From a virus: a stretch of 23,768 nt of DNA. Below the pieces are notes generated by a model. It worked only from the letters and a program-made list of their open reading frames with translations, was not told the DNA's origin and did no database searches. Position numbers and translations under genes: made by a program. Location of the stretch: positions 1 through 23,768 of IMG/VR virus record IMGVR_UViG_3300047310_000475; one strand, written 5' to 3'. Position 1 is the first letter of the stretch. Every line of letters begins with the position of its first letter. Positions 12,750 to 20,666 of this stretch are shown here, piece by piece.

Positions 12750-13739
12750 ATGGCTTCGCCAGGGATTGGCGCCAAGAGCTACCTGCAGTGGGGCCGCGAG
12801 GTCACGTGGGCCACGGTGGCTGTGGCGACCAAGCGCATCGGCATCCTGAGCCAGAACTTCGAGCAGGTGGTGACGCAGGTGCCGGACGCCACGCTGACCG
12901 GCTCAATCATCCAGCGCGGCATCATCAACGTGGCCGAGAAGTGCGTCGGCACGGTCGAAGCCTACATGACCTACAACGAGCTGATGATGTTCTGGGACGG
13001 CGTGATGGGCACGGCGACCTACGGCTCGAACGGCGGCGTGGACACGGGCGCCAACCCGTTCAGCCACACGTGGGCGACCGAGAAGGAGTTCTACAACTCG
13101 TTCACGCTTGAGCTGATCGAGGGCAACATCCCCTCGACCAAGTGCCAGCGCGTGCTGGGCGCCAAGGTGAAGATGATCACCGTCTCCGGCGACGCGGGCG
13201 GCATCGTCAAGGTCAAGATCGACTTCGTCGGCCAGAAGATGCAGACGAACCAGACGCCGACCGGAGCGCTCTCCGCCGCGGCCCCGATCCTGACGCTGAC
13301 CTCACACGGCGTGAGCATGACCGATGGCAGCGCGACGGACGCCGCGGCCGACATCGTCATCAAGCACTTCGAATACACGATCGAGGCCGGGCTCGACGAC
13401 AGCCGGTTCGACTGCTCCAGCTACTACATCCTGGAGCCGATCCGGAACGGGGTCTCCAAGGCCACGATCAAGGTCAACAAGGAGTTCCGCACGAAGTCGG
13501 CCATGGATGACTACATCGCCGGCACGCTCCGCACGCCGATCCTCAACCTCGTCCGCGATTCGAACTACGAGCTCGACTTCAAGATCGACAGCGCGGTCGT
13601 GAAGAAGGCGAAGAGCGACGTCAACGGCTTCGGCATCCTCTTCGAGGAGGTCGAACTGGAGTCGATCGAGAACGTGTCGGGCGGCAGCCATGGCTGCGTC
13701 GCCGTCATCAAGAACATCCAGGCCACCATCACCACCTAG
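12750..13739 (+). CDS. Major tail (tail tube) protein
   Basis: This 329-aa protein is the expected tube subunit. It has the Gly-Ala-Lys-Ser-Tyr-Leu-Gln-Trp-Gly-Arg-Glu N-terminus typical of tube proteins of this class, many beta-strand segments (for example Val-Lys-Val-Lys-Ile-Asp-Phe-Val-Gly near residue 155), a polar loop-rich middle, and a second beta domain with Phe-Glu-Tyr-Thr-Ile-Glu-Ala near 210. Two duplicated beta-barrel-like halves are likely. The position just before the chaperone pair and tape measure is diagnostic. The start is certain (GGGAGGAG at 12736-12743). Confidence 0.85.
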   Translation: MASPGIGAKSYLQWGREVTWATVAVATKRIGILSQNFEQVVTQVPDATLTGSIIQRGIINVAEKCVGTVEAYMTYNELMMFWDGVMGTATYGSNGGVDTGANPFSHTWATEKEFYNSFTLELIEGNIPSTKCQRVLGAKVKMITVSGDAGGIVKVKIDFVGQKMQTNQTPTGALSAAAPILTLTSHGVSMTDGSATDAAADIVIKHFEYTIEAGLDDSRFDCSSYYILEPIRNGVSKATIKVNKEFRTKSAMDDYIAGTLRTPILNLVRDSNYELDFKIDSAVVKKAKSDVNGFGILFEEVELESIENVSGGSHGCVAVIKNIQATITT

Positions 13740-13747
13740 GAGGCAGC

Positions 13748-14248
13748 ATGTCCGCCACGGATGGCAAGACGAGCCCGGCGAGTGACTTCGCCGCGCCCGA
13801 GACGAAGCTCTTCGACCTCCCGCGCCCCGGGGCGGGCGGGAAGGTGCTGACTGTACAGATCCGCACCGTCCCGCCGATCGACCTCATCACGGCCATGGAG
13901 GGCGTTCCGGAGCTGAACCAGGCGCCGGTCCCGGACCTCTCGGGGACGGCGACACCGGCGAAGAGCTTCGAAGCCATGCGGCAGGTGCTGCTCGAGCAGG
14001 AGGCGCCGCAGCGAAAGATCGTGGCGCTCGCCGTGCTCGACCCCGTCTTCACGTTCGAGACGCCTCCCGAGGCGGGCAAGGCGCCGTGGCGGAACCTACA
14101 TAGCGACAACCAACTCGCCCTGATCGCAGAGATCATGGACTTCTCGGGCTTCTCGAAGAAGCCGGCGCCCGTAGCGACCGCCCCAGCGACGCCGGCGGAG
14201 GCGGCAACGGCGTCGGCCGAGTCGTTTCGCGGAGTGGCTCCGGAGTGA
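13748..14248 (+). CDS. Tail assembly chaperone, G-like (unshifted product)
   Basis: This 166-aa protein starts at ATG 13748; GGAGG (13739-13743) overlaps the tail tube stop. Its place between tube and tape measure and its organisation (a globular N-terminal part of about 130 residues followed by a Pro/Ala-rich linker) match lambda G-type chaperones, which bind the tape measure during tail assembly. The unshifted stop is TGA 14246-14248. A second coding segment without a start codon follows in the +1 frame, so a minority of ribosomes probably make a G-T fusion of about 255 residues. Confidence 0.78.
   Translation: MSATDGKTSPASDFAAPETKLFDLPRPGAGGKVLTVQIRTVPPIDLITAMEGVPELNQAPVPDLSGTATPAKSFEAMRQVLLEQEAPQRKIVALAVLDPVFTFETPPEAGKAPWRNLHSDNQLALIAEIMDFSGFSKKPAPVATAPATPAEAATASAESFRGVAPE
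14225..14228 (+). promoter_or_regulatory. Candidate +1 ribosomal frameshift site (TTT C)
   Basis: In the chaperone frame the codons read TCG TTT CGC. A P-site tRNA-Phe on TTT can slip one base forward onto TTC (14226-14228), also Phe and its preferred codon, then continue with GCG GAG TGG. Any shift must occur between the +1-frame stop TAG at 14172-14174 and the 0-frame stop at 14246. CGGAG (14230-14234) and CTCCG (14238-14242) could form a small downstream hairpin. A -2 shift at another site would reach the same frame and cannot be excluded. Confidence 0.6.
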
Positions 14249-14516
14249 CGGCTATCGGGGACAGCGGGCGGCAGCCCTCGCGGACGAGCTCTGGGAGATC
14301 GCCAGGCTCCCGCGGCTGCCGCACGAGGTCATCCCGGGCCTAGAGGCGCTGCCCAAGTTCAAGGCGTACCAGCTGGCAAGGGAGATCTACAGGGCGAGGA
14401 AGCGCTGGCGGCAGCACTGGGTCGAGGAGCTGCTGAAGAGCATGGACGAGAAGAAGGATCCGATGGGCGTGGGGCGCGTGATCGCGCTCCTCGGGGTGGG
14501 CGAGGTCGGGAGGTAG
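14226..14516 (+). CDS. Tail assembly chaperone, T-like extension (made only by frameshift)
   Basis: Reading from TTC 14226 gives Phe-Ala-Glu-Trp-Leu-Arg-Ser-Asp-Gly-Tyr and a further run of about 86 residues, ending at TAG 14514-14516. The segment is helical and charged, with Trp-Glu-Ile-Ala-Arg-Leu-Pro and Trp-Arg-Gln-His-Trp-Val-Glu-Glu, as expected for the C-terminal T domain that binds the tape measure. It has no ATG, GTG or TTG at its front, the next upstream in-frame stop is at 14172, and the other frames here are not protein-like. It is thus best read as the extension of the upstream chaperone. Joined product: about 255 residues (13748-14227 plus 14229-14513). It ends 4 nt before the tape measure start. 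Confidence 0.7.
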   Translation, partial: FAEWLRSDGYRGQRAAALADELWEIARLPRLPHEVIPGLEALPKFKAYQLAREIYRARKRWRQHWVEELLKSMDEKKDPMGVGRVIALLGVGEVGR

Positions 14517-14520
14517 TCGG

Positions 14521-16092
14521 GTGGCGAACGTCATCGAGATCCTGATCCAGGCGAAGGACCAGGCGACCGCGGTCATGGCGAACGTCTCGAAAGAGGCGTC
14601 TGGCCTGAACGCGACCCTCGCCCAGTTCGGCGGCACGGGCGGCATCGCCCTCGCCGCAGCCGCCGGGATGGGCACGCTCGCTCTCGCCGGCGCCGAGCTC
14701 GCGAAGCACTACTCCGAGACCGCCCGGCAGGTGCTGAACGTCTCTAACGTCTCGGGCGTCTCGACCGTCAACATCCAGGCGATGCAGCGGGCGGTGGTGA
14801 ACGCCGGCGGCTCCGCCGAAGAGGTCGGCCTCGCCTTCCGGCGCCTCGCCGTCGGGGTCGAGAACAACAAGGCGGCGCTGGCGGCGCACAACATCACGGC
14901 GCGCGACACGTGGGGCGCGATGTTGCAGGTGGCCGACGCCATGGAGAAGGCGAAGACCGGGATCGAGCGCTCGGCGCTCGCGACGACCGCCTTCGGTCGC
15001 GGTGGGTCCGGGTTCGTGGCCGTCCTCTCGCAGGGCTCGAAGGCGCTGCTCGCATTCCGGGACGAGATGGTTCACCTGGGCGTCGTGATGAGCGATTCGC
15101 AGCTGCAGAAGTTCCTGCAGCTCCACGAGCGGATCGACCAGCTGAATGCCTCCATGGAGGCGATGAAGCTCCAGCTCGCCTCGTTCATCGTGCCGCTGAT
15201 GCTCAAGTTCTTCGAGGTGGTCGAGGCCATCCGGATCCGGGTAGCGCTGCTGGTGCCGACCGTCTCACTCCTGAACGACACGCTCGATGCACTGAGCGAG
15301 AAGTTCAACAACGCCTTCGCCGGCTCCAAGTCGCACGAGGCGATGGACCGCGTCAAGCAGGACGCCATGGCCATGGCTGCCGCGGTGGTGAAGGCGGACG
15401 CGGACATCAAGGCCGCCAAGGCGTTTGCGGCGCTCTTCACCAACGTCGGGCAGGGCGATGCGGGGGGCGCGGGCGGAGCAAGTTCCGGCGACCTCGGCGC
15501 CACGCTCCGCTGGCAGAACCGCGGCAGCACTTGGGGCACGAACCAGGGCACGCTCGGACAGGGCCCCGGGCAGCTGATGATGCAGATCGGCCCGATGGTG
15601 GACAAGGCGAAAGAGCACCTGATGACCTTCCGCGAGCTGATGCTGCGGGTCGCCGGTGATATCACGCAGGCGTTCAACACGATCGGCCAGTCGCTCTCGA
15701 ACAGCATCCTCGGCGTGTTCATGAACCTGACGAACCGGGCGCAGACCTTCCGGACCGCTATGGTCACGATCTTCGATGGCATCCGGGACGGCATCCTCCA
15801 GGCGATCGGAGAGATCGTCGCAGCCGCGGTGACGCGCGCGTTCCTGAAGATCCTCGGCATCGTGCTCTCGAGCGTGACGGGGAATCCGTTCTTCGCGGTC
15901 GCAGGCGGGGCGCTGCCGGGCGGTGGTGGTCCCGTGGGCGTGCCAGGCGCGAACTCGACCTCCGGCGGCGGCGGGAATACCTACATCATCCAGACGATTT
16001 CGGCGAAGGACGTCCTCTCCTCGCTGATCGATCCACGCGGGCAGATGCGGAGTGCCAACTCGCGGCTCTCCGAGATCGCGGCGGTGAGCTGA
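14521..16092 (+). CDS. Tape measure protein
   Basis: This 523-aa protein sets tail length and passes out of the tail tip with the DNA. GTG 14521 has GGGAGG (14508-14513) 7 nt upstream. It starts with the family-like Val-Ile-Glu-Ile-Leu-Ile-Gln-Ala-Lys-Asp and is mostly helical and Ala-rich. There is a hydrophobic patch at about 38-62 and a longer one near 430-470 (Ile-Leu-Gln-Ala-Ile-Gly-Glu-Ile-Val-Ala-Ala-Ala), which are common in tape measures and may insert into membrane. A Gly-rich, flexible C-terminus follows. At about 0.15 nm per residue the tail would be roughly 75-80 nm, short for a siphovirus. Order after the chaperones and before the distal tail gene confirms the call. Confidence 0.88.
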   Translation: MANVIEILIQAKDQATAVMANVSKEASGLNATLAQFGGTGGIALAAAAGMGTLALAGAELAKHYSETARQVLNVSNVSGVSTVNIQAMQRAVVNAGGSAEEVGLAFRRLAVGVENNKAALAAHNITARDTWGAMLQVADAMEKAKTGIERSALATTAFGRGGSGFVAVLSQGSKALLAFRDEMVHLGVVMSDSQLQKFLQLHERIDQLNASMEAMKLQLASFIVPLMLKFFEVVEAIRIRVALLVPTVSLLNDTLDALSEKFNNAFAGSKSHEAMDRVKQDAMAMAAAVVKADADIKAAKAFAALFTNVGQGDAGGAGGASSGDLGATLRWQNRGSTWGTNQGTLGQGPGQLMMQIGPMVDKAKEHLMTFRELMLRVAGDITQAFNTIGQSLSNSILGVFMNLTNRAQTFRTAMVTIFDGIRDGILQAIGEIVAAAVTRAFLKILGIVLSSVTGNPFFAVAGGALPGGGGPVGVPGANSTSGGGGNTYIIQTISAKDVLSSLIDPRGQMRSANSRLSEIAAVS

Positions 16093-16892
16093 TGGGCAAC
16101 ACGCTGATCGGGCTCACGAGCGTCGGGGCGAGCGCCAACCTCGTCGAAGCGGCGACTCTGAAGAACGGCACGGGCGGCGGTGCGCCGGCGCTTGCCGAGA
16201 TCTCGCCCTACGCCATGTCGAACGCGCTCACCTCGGATCGCTACACGCTCTGGAAGGGCCCGGGCGGGCTGGGGACGGTCGAATACGACCTCGCATTCAG
16301 CGGCAACAAGACGGTGACGGCGGTGGCGATCCTCGGGCTCCGGCTCGCGGCCGGCTCGTCCATCACCGGGCTAAACGTCTACTCGGCGGCGTCCGCCTCC
16401 GGCTACCCCCCGGGAGCATGGACGCTCCAGTCCGCCCTCTCGGGGCCGATCGTGGCCCCGTCCGTGCGCGACATCGGAGCGGTGATCGCGTCGGTCTCAC
16501 ACCGCTACTGGCGATTCGAGTTCGTCAACCCGAGCGACTTCTTCACGGTCGGGCACCTCTGGGTCGGCAATCCGACCGACTTGGGTTACGTCCACGGGCC
16601 GGGCGGGATCTATGCCCCGTTCCGGAATCGCCTCGAGACGCCGATGCCCTCCGGGGCGGTCGTGCTCGCCGACCTCGGAGACCCGGGCGCCGACTTCACG
16701 CTCCCGTGGCCATCGGTCCAGACCGCTCTCCGTACCAAGCTCCTGACGATGCAGGCCACGGCTGGCTCGTTCCTGCTGGTGGACGCGGACGGCAACTTCT
16801 TCGAGGTCTACGCCAAGGGCGGCCGCGTCCAGACGCAGCGCGACTTCTCGACGCTATTCAGCGCCAACATCGAACTCTCGAGGATGCCGTGA
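16092..16892 (+). CDS. Distal tail / tail tip beta-sandwich protein
   Basis: This 266-aa protein starts at ATG 16092, which shares one base with the tape measure stop (TGATG). The central part has the sequence His-Arg-Tyr-Trp-Arg-Phe-Glu-Phe (from residue 137), then Phe-Phe-Thr-Val-Gly-His-Leu-Trp-Val-Gly. This Tyr-Trp-x-x-x-Phe then Ile/Val-Gly-x-Leu-x-x-Gly pattern recurs in tail-tip proteins with a discoidin- or jelly-roll-like fold. Position directly after the tape measure is that of the Dit family, which forms the hexameric hub at the tail end. The C-terminal domain is beta-rich without a recognisable motif. Confidence 0.68.
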   Translation: MGNTLIGLTSVGASANLVEAATLKNGTGGGAPALAEISPYAMSNALTSDRYTLWKGPGGLGTVEYDLAFSGNKTVTAVAILGLRLAAGSSITGLNVYSAASASGYPPGAWTLQSALSGPIVAPSVRDIGAVIASVSHRYWRFEFVNPSDFFTVGHLWVGNPTDLGYVHGPGGIYAPFRNRLETPMPSGAVVLADLGDPGADFTLPWPSVQTALRTKLLTMQATAGSFLLVDADGNFFEVYAKGGRVQTQRDFSTLFSANIELSRMP

Positions 16893-19891
16893 GCAGCCCG
16901 GCGACGGCGGCGTTCCTCACGGCGTGGCGGCAGTTCCCCGCCGCGCGCTGCACGTTGGCCCGATTCGATCTGACGGTGCCATCGTCCCTGACGATCCGCT
17001 ATGGCACGACTGAGGTGCACACGCCTGACGGCAATACGTGGCAGCTCGGGCTCGCCTGCGAGCCGCTCCGGCATGCGATCAATTACCTCGACCCGGGCGT
17101 CTCCCCGGCGGACGCGACGGTGCGGCTCGCCAAGCGCCGAGACGCCTCGCAGTCGTCGGGCACGATCCACGACCTGCTGCATCAGTATCTCTTCCAGAAC
17201 GCCACGGTCACGATCTACCTCTGGGTGGACGAGGCGCGGCTCGGCCTGCCCGTCACCCTCGCCTTCTCGGACGCGCTGCAGGTGTTCCAGGGCGTGGTCT
17301 CGCGCCCGGCGGAGGAGGATGCCACCGGCGTCAGCTTCTACCTGCTGCAGGACCAGAGCTGGAACAAGCAGACGCCTCCCACGGTCGTGGACAAGACCTC
17401 CTACCCCAACTCGCCGGACGTCTCGCAGGGCCTGCCGATCCCTGTGATCTACGGGGCGCACCTCTCGCCGCCGATGCGCTCGCCGTGGACCTCGTCCTAC
17501 GGGTCCAAGAGCAAGCAGGAGGACTCGGGGGCCGGGCTCGGCGTGGTGCCGCTCATCCTCGTGGATGCCGGCGTGGGGGCGGCCTCGGTCAAGCTGGTGG
17601 GCGCCTCGCATGCGCTGACGAAGCTCCTCGACCGGACCAACGGCATGTCCACGTTCCTTGTGGGCGAGAGCACGCTGGACCCGCTCGACACGGGCGGCGT
17701 GACGGAGACGCTCGGGGCGTCCGAGTCCTACCTCTCGATCGCGGATGAGAACGCCATCGCTTATGCCGCGGTGATCCCGATCGACGTGCGGGCGACGGGC
17801 GCCAACACGGCGACCAACCCACGCCGCGCCATGGACGTGTTCGATGAGACGACGTTCGCGAGCATGGATCAGGCGACGACCACGGGCATCCTCCAGCTGA
17901 TCCTCCCGAACCTCTCCCAGCTGGGACACATCGAGTCGGTGCAGGCGCTGGTCGCCTATACCGGGAACGCCGCGAACGCGAACAACATGCGCGTCAATGC
18001 GTTCACCCCGGGCGTCGGCGCCGGCGGCTTTGCACCCGCCACGTGGGCCGCGACGGGGACCACGCCGGTCGTCCAGACCGTGACCTGGCCGACCAACTAC
18101 TACGACCAGACGTGGCAGTTCGGCGGTGGGGCCACGACGTGGGACATCCGCGTGGACTTCGTGGCCGGCGCCGCCAATAAGGCGAGCATCCACTGGGTGG
18201 CGCTGGTGGTGAAGTACCGGCCGCAGCGGAGCGTGGTGACCCCCGGGAACCAGATCCTCACGGTCGCGCTCGGCGGCGCGAGGAAGGTGCAGATCCCCAA
18301 GGGCCCGCTCTTCGGGGGAACGGTCGTCAATGTCCCCGCAGTCTTCCGGCTCGACGGCCAGTTCTACTCGAACCTGAAGGGCTACGCCGACACGGTCGGA
18401 GGCGCCTTCACGGGCTCGGCCTCGGCGCTGATCGAGCGGCCGCCCGACATCCTGAACCACTTCCTCCAGACCTACGGGCTCGTCTCGGCCGGGAATGTGG
18501 AGACCGGCGCGGGGAACACGGGCAGTTTCGTGGACGCGCGCGACACGCTCCGGAACGCCCAGCCGAGTGACTTGAAGCTCGCCTGCTGGATCGGCGACCG
18601 CTCGACCGTCCAGCGCGTGCTCCAGGCGATGGCCCAGCAGTCGGGCATGTGCGTCTACTGCGATCGCTTCACCAATAAGTGGCTGGCCTTCGTCTGGAAG
18701 ACCGGGGCCACGCCCGACTACGGCTACACGCTCTCGTGGTACGACCTCGCCAGCTTCTCGGCTGAGGAGACGAGCGTGGTCGACGTGCGCCACGCGCTGC
18801 GCGTCAAGTACGGATACGACCGCTACAAGTCGAAGACGCTCTACGAGGCGTTCGTCAACTCGGGGGCGAGCGGGCAGGGCACGAACCTGCCGACCATCCG
18901 CGACCAGCGGCTCGTGGTCGACGGGACGAACCACGACCTCGACTTCAACGAGGGCGGTGTCCGCCATGTGACGCTCGACTCGGCGACCTACGCGCCGATC
19001 GACCTCGCGGCGAACGCGCAGGGCAAGATCCGCGCGCTCGGCGGGGCCATGGCCGACCATAGCGTCGGCTTCGGGTTCTCGGTCAAAGCGGCGTACAACG
19101 ACACGTTCGGGGTCAGGGTCGCCGGCACGCCCTCCACGATCACGTTGAACGCCGCCGACTACACGGCGGAAGGCTTCGCGACCGAACTGGCGCGGGCACT
19201 GAATGCCGCGGCGGTCGGGCTGACGTTCGCCTGCTCCTACTCGCATTCGACCAACAAGTTCACGCTCTCGGCGAACGGCAACTTCCAGGTCGACTACACC
19301 GCGTTCGCGACGGAGGCCGTGGGCATCTTCGGCCAGCCGCTCGGCTCGCTGCCGGCCGCGGCTGCGACCATCACGGCTTCGATCGCGCGCTACGGCGACC
19401 GCTTCTGGTTCCTCTCCTCCACGATCGCCAACTATCTCTGGGCGAGCGGGGCGAACCAGGCGACGTGCTGCGCGGACCTGCTCGGCTTCCCGCGCACCGA
19501 CACCGGCTTCGTCACGACCTCGGCGGCGACCTATGCCCGCGGCGACCGCGAGCGGATCGCTGCGACCTACGAGGGCTACTACGGGCCGAAGGAAGAGCAA
19601 CCAATCACGGCCGACTGGGTGCGCGACGAGACGACCGCGGTGGAGCTCCGGAACCGCATCTTCGACCTGACCGCGCGTCCTCGCCCGCAGGTGCGCTTCT
19701 CCTCGTTCCGCATCCCCGACGTGCGGGTGATGTCGGTGATTGATTTCCAGAGCGACCTCGATGCCGTGGTCGCGTATCCGAAGTACGGGAGCGACGGCTC
19801 CTGGGTGGGTAAGCCGATGCGGGTGCTGGAGGTGGTACAGAACCTCGGCCCCGCCTATCACACGGAAGTGGTGGCCATCGGGGCCGAGTAA
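16889..19891 (+). CDS. Tail hub / tip attachment protein (1000 aa)
   Basis: This 1000-aa protein starts at GTG 16889 by GTGA overlap. Location after the distal tail gene and length indicate the central tail hub that joins the tail to receptor-binding parts. The N-terminal 140 residues are beta-rich, with an early Tyr-Gly-Thr-Thr-Glu-Val-His strand and a later Phe-Gln-Gly-Val-Val-Ser-Arg segment as in hub domains. The region around residues 570-620 (Val-Leu-Gln-Ala-Met-Ala-Gln-Gln-Ser-Gly, then Tyr-Cys-Asp-Arg-Phe-Thr-Asn-Lys-Trp) is similar to the core of gp27/Tal-like hubs, where a helix is followed by a strand reading substrate. Near residue 750 a Tyr-Thr-Ala-Glu-Gly-Phe-Ala-Thr-Glu-Leu helix begins a likely inserted domain. 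No peptidase or lysozyme motif is visible. Confidence 0.75.
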   Translation: MSSPATAAFLTAWRQFPAARCTLARFDLTVPSSLTIRYGTTEVHTPDGNTWQLGLACEPLRHAINYLDPGVSPADATVRLAKRRDASQSSGTIHDLLHQYLFQNATVTIYLWVDEARLGLPVTLAFSDALQVFQGVVSRPAEEDATGVSFYLLQDQSWNKQTPPTVVDKTSYPNSPDVSQGLPIPVIYGAHLSPPMRSPWTSSYGSKSKQEDSGAGLGVVPLILVDAGVGAASVKLVGASHALTKLLDRTNGMSTFLVGESTLDPLDTGGVTETLGASESYLSIADENAIAYAAVIPIDVRATGANTATNPRRAMDVFDETTFASMDQATTTGILQLILPNLSQLGHIESVQALVAYTGNAANANNMRVNAFTPGVGAGGFAPATWAATGTTPVVQTVTWPTNYYDQTWQFGGGATTWDIRVDFVAGAANKASIHWVALVVKYRPQRSVVTPGNQILTVALGGARKVQIPKGPLFGGTVVNVPAVFRLDGQFYSNLKGYADTVGGAFTGSASALIERPPDILNHFLQTYGLVSAGNVETGAGNTGSFVDARDTLRNAQPSDLKLACWIGDRSTVQRVLQAMAQQSGMCVYCDRFTNKWLAFVWKTGATPDYGYTLSWYDLASFSAEETSVVDVRHALRVKYGYDRYKSKTLYEAFVNSGASGQGTNLPTIRDQRLVVDGTNHDLDFNEGGVRHVTLDSATYAPIDLAANAQGKIRALGGAMADHSVGFGFSVKAAYNDTFGVRVAGTPSTITLNAADYTAEGFATELARALNAAAVGLTFACSYSHSTNKFTLSANGNFQVDYTAFATEAVGIFGQPLGSLPAAAATITASIARYGDRFWFLSSTIANYLWASGANQATCCADLLGFPRTDTGFVTTSAATYARGDRERIAATYEGYYGPKEEQPITADWVRDETTAVELRNRIFDLTARPRPQVRFSSFRIPDVRVMSVIDFQSDLDAVVAYPKYGSDGSWVGKPMRVLEVVQNLGPAYHTEVVAIGAE

Positions 19892-19931
19892 CTCGCCCGG
19901 CAGGGGTCCGGGGGAGACGGAGGTTGCAAGG

Positions 19932-20666
19932 ATGCGGAAGCAGATCAGCAGGATGCTGGTGGGCGCGCTGTTGGCGCTCGGCATTACGGCCCCGGTGGCC
20001 CGTGCGCAGGAGGCGGTCGGGGACGGCGCGAAGACCTCGCTCGTCGGCGTCAAGATGTCCGGCGTCGCGCGGACCGATTCGACCGGGCACGTGGTCTTCG
20101 TGGACTCCTCGGGGCGCATCTACACGCTGGAGCAGAACCCGGCGATGGACGCGAACCTCACGTTGAACGTGCTCACCAACGCCGCGCTCGCGGTGGGGGT
20201 GGCAGACTCGAACGCCGCGCCACTCGACACGCACCGGATGCGGTTGGGGATGCTCTGCATCAAGGCATCGCCCTCGACGGGGGCCGGCAACATCAACCGC
20301 TTCGCGATCTCGATGCGGCTCCAGCTGAACGGGAACACCGACTCGCTCTCGACCATGTGCATCTATCCATACGGCCAGAGCACGATGGGCGTCTCGGCGA
20401 CCGGGGCGGACACGACCGACTGCGGCCATCTCCTCGCGGGCTCGACCTCGGCGCCATGGTCCGGAGAGTTCGTGGTCACCTACGACCGCAACCGTGTCGG
20501 CCCGAACGGAAGCTCGGCGCTCTTCTTCTACCCGAACGGAATGGCCATCCCGCTCGCCAACTTCTTCGGGCGCGATGTCTACTCTCCGTCGACGACCTTC
20601 CGCATCCGGAACCTCTCCGGGCCCACGTGCGCGGTGACGCTAACGCTCGTCGGGACGCCTCTCTAG
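19932..20666 (+). CDS. Exported beta-rich protein with a Sec signal peptide
   Basis: This 244-aa protein starts at ATG 19932 with GGAGG (19919-19923) 8 nt upstream. The N-terminus is a textbook signal peptide: Arg-Lys-Gln, hydrophobic residues 8-21, and Ala-Arg-Ala25/Gln26 as cleavage site. The mature part is Asp/Thr/Ser-rich with alternating strands and a few cysteines, resembling the 523-1320 protein in style. No family is recognised. Being right after the tail hub, it could be a tail-tip, fibre or receptor-binding component, but a Sec signal is unexpected for a protein assembled in the cytoplasm; an exported moron product is equally likely. Confidence 0.72.
   Translation: MRKQISRMLVGALLALGITAPVARAQEAVGDGAKTSLVGVKMSGVARTDSTGHVVFVDSSGRIYTLEQNPAMDANLTLNVLTNAALAVGVADSNAAPLDTHRMRLGMLCIKASPSTGAGNINRFAISMRLQLNGNTDSLSTMCIYPYGQSTMGVSATGADTTDCGHLLAGSTSAPWSGEFVVTYDRNRVGPNGSSALFFYPNGMAIPLANFFGRDVYSPSTTFRIRNLSGPTCAVTLTLVGTPL

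Noticed and set aside
14245-14341. Separate small gene starting at the GTG that overlaps the chaperone stop
   Set aside because: Although GTGA is the usual coupling signal here, this frame gives about 32 low-complexity Ser/Arg/Gly residues; the neighbouring frame is far more protein-like and runs to the tape measure.
16808-20119. Very long open frame on the minus strand opposite the tail hub (similar ones lie opposite 352-3334 and 5204-7420)
   Set aside because: These arise from codon bias in GC-rich DNA: the products are Arg/Ala/Glu/Val-rich low-complexity sequences, and each lies antisense to a gene with recognisable domains.
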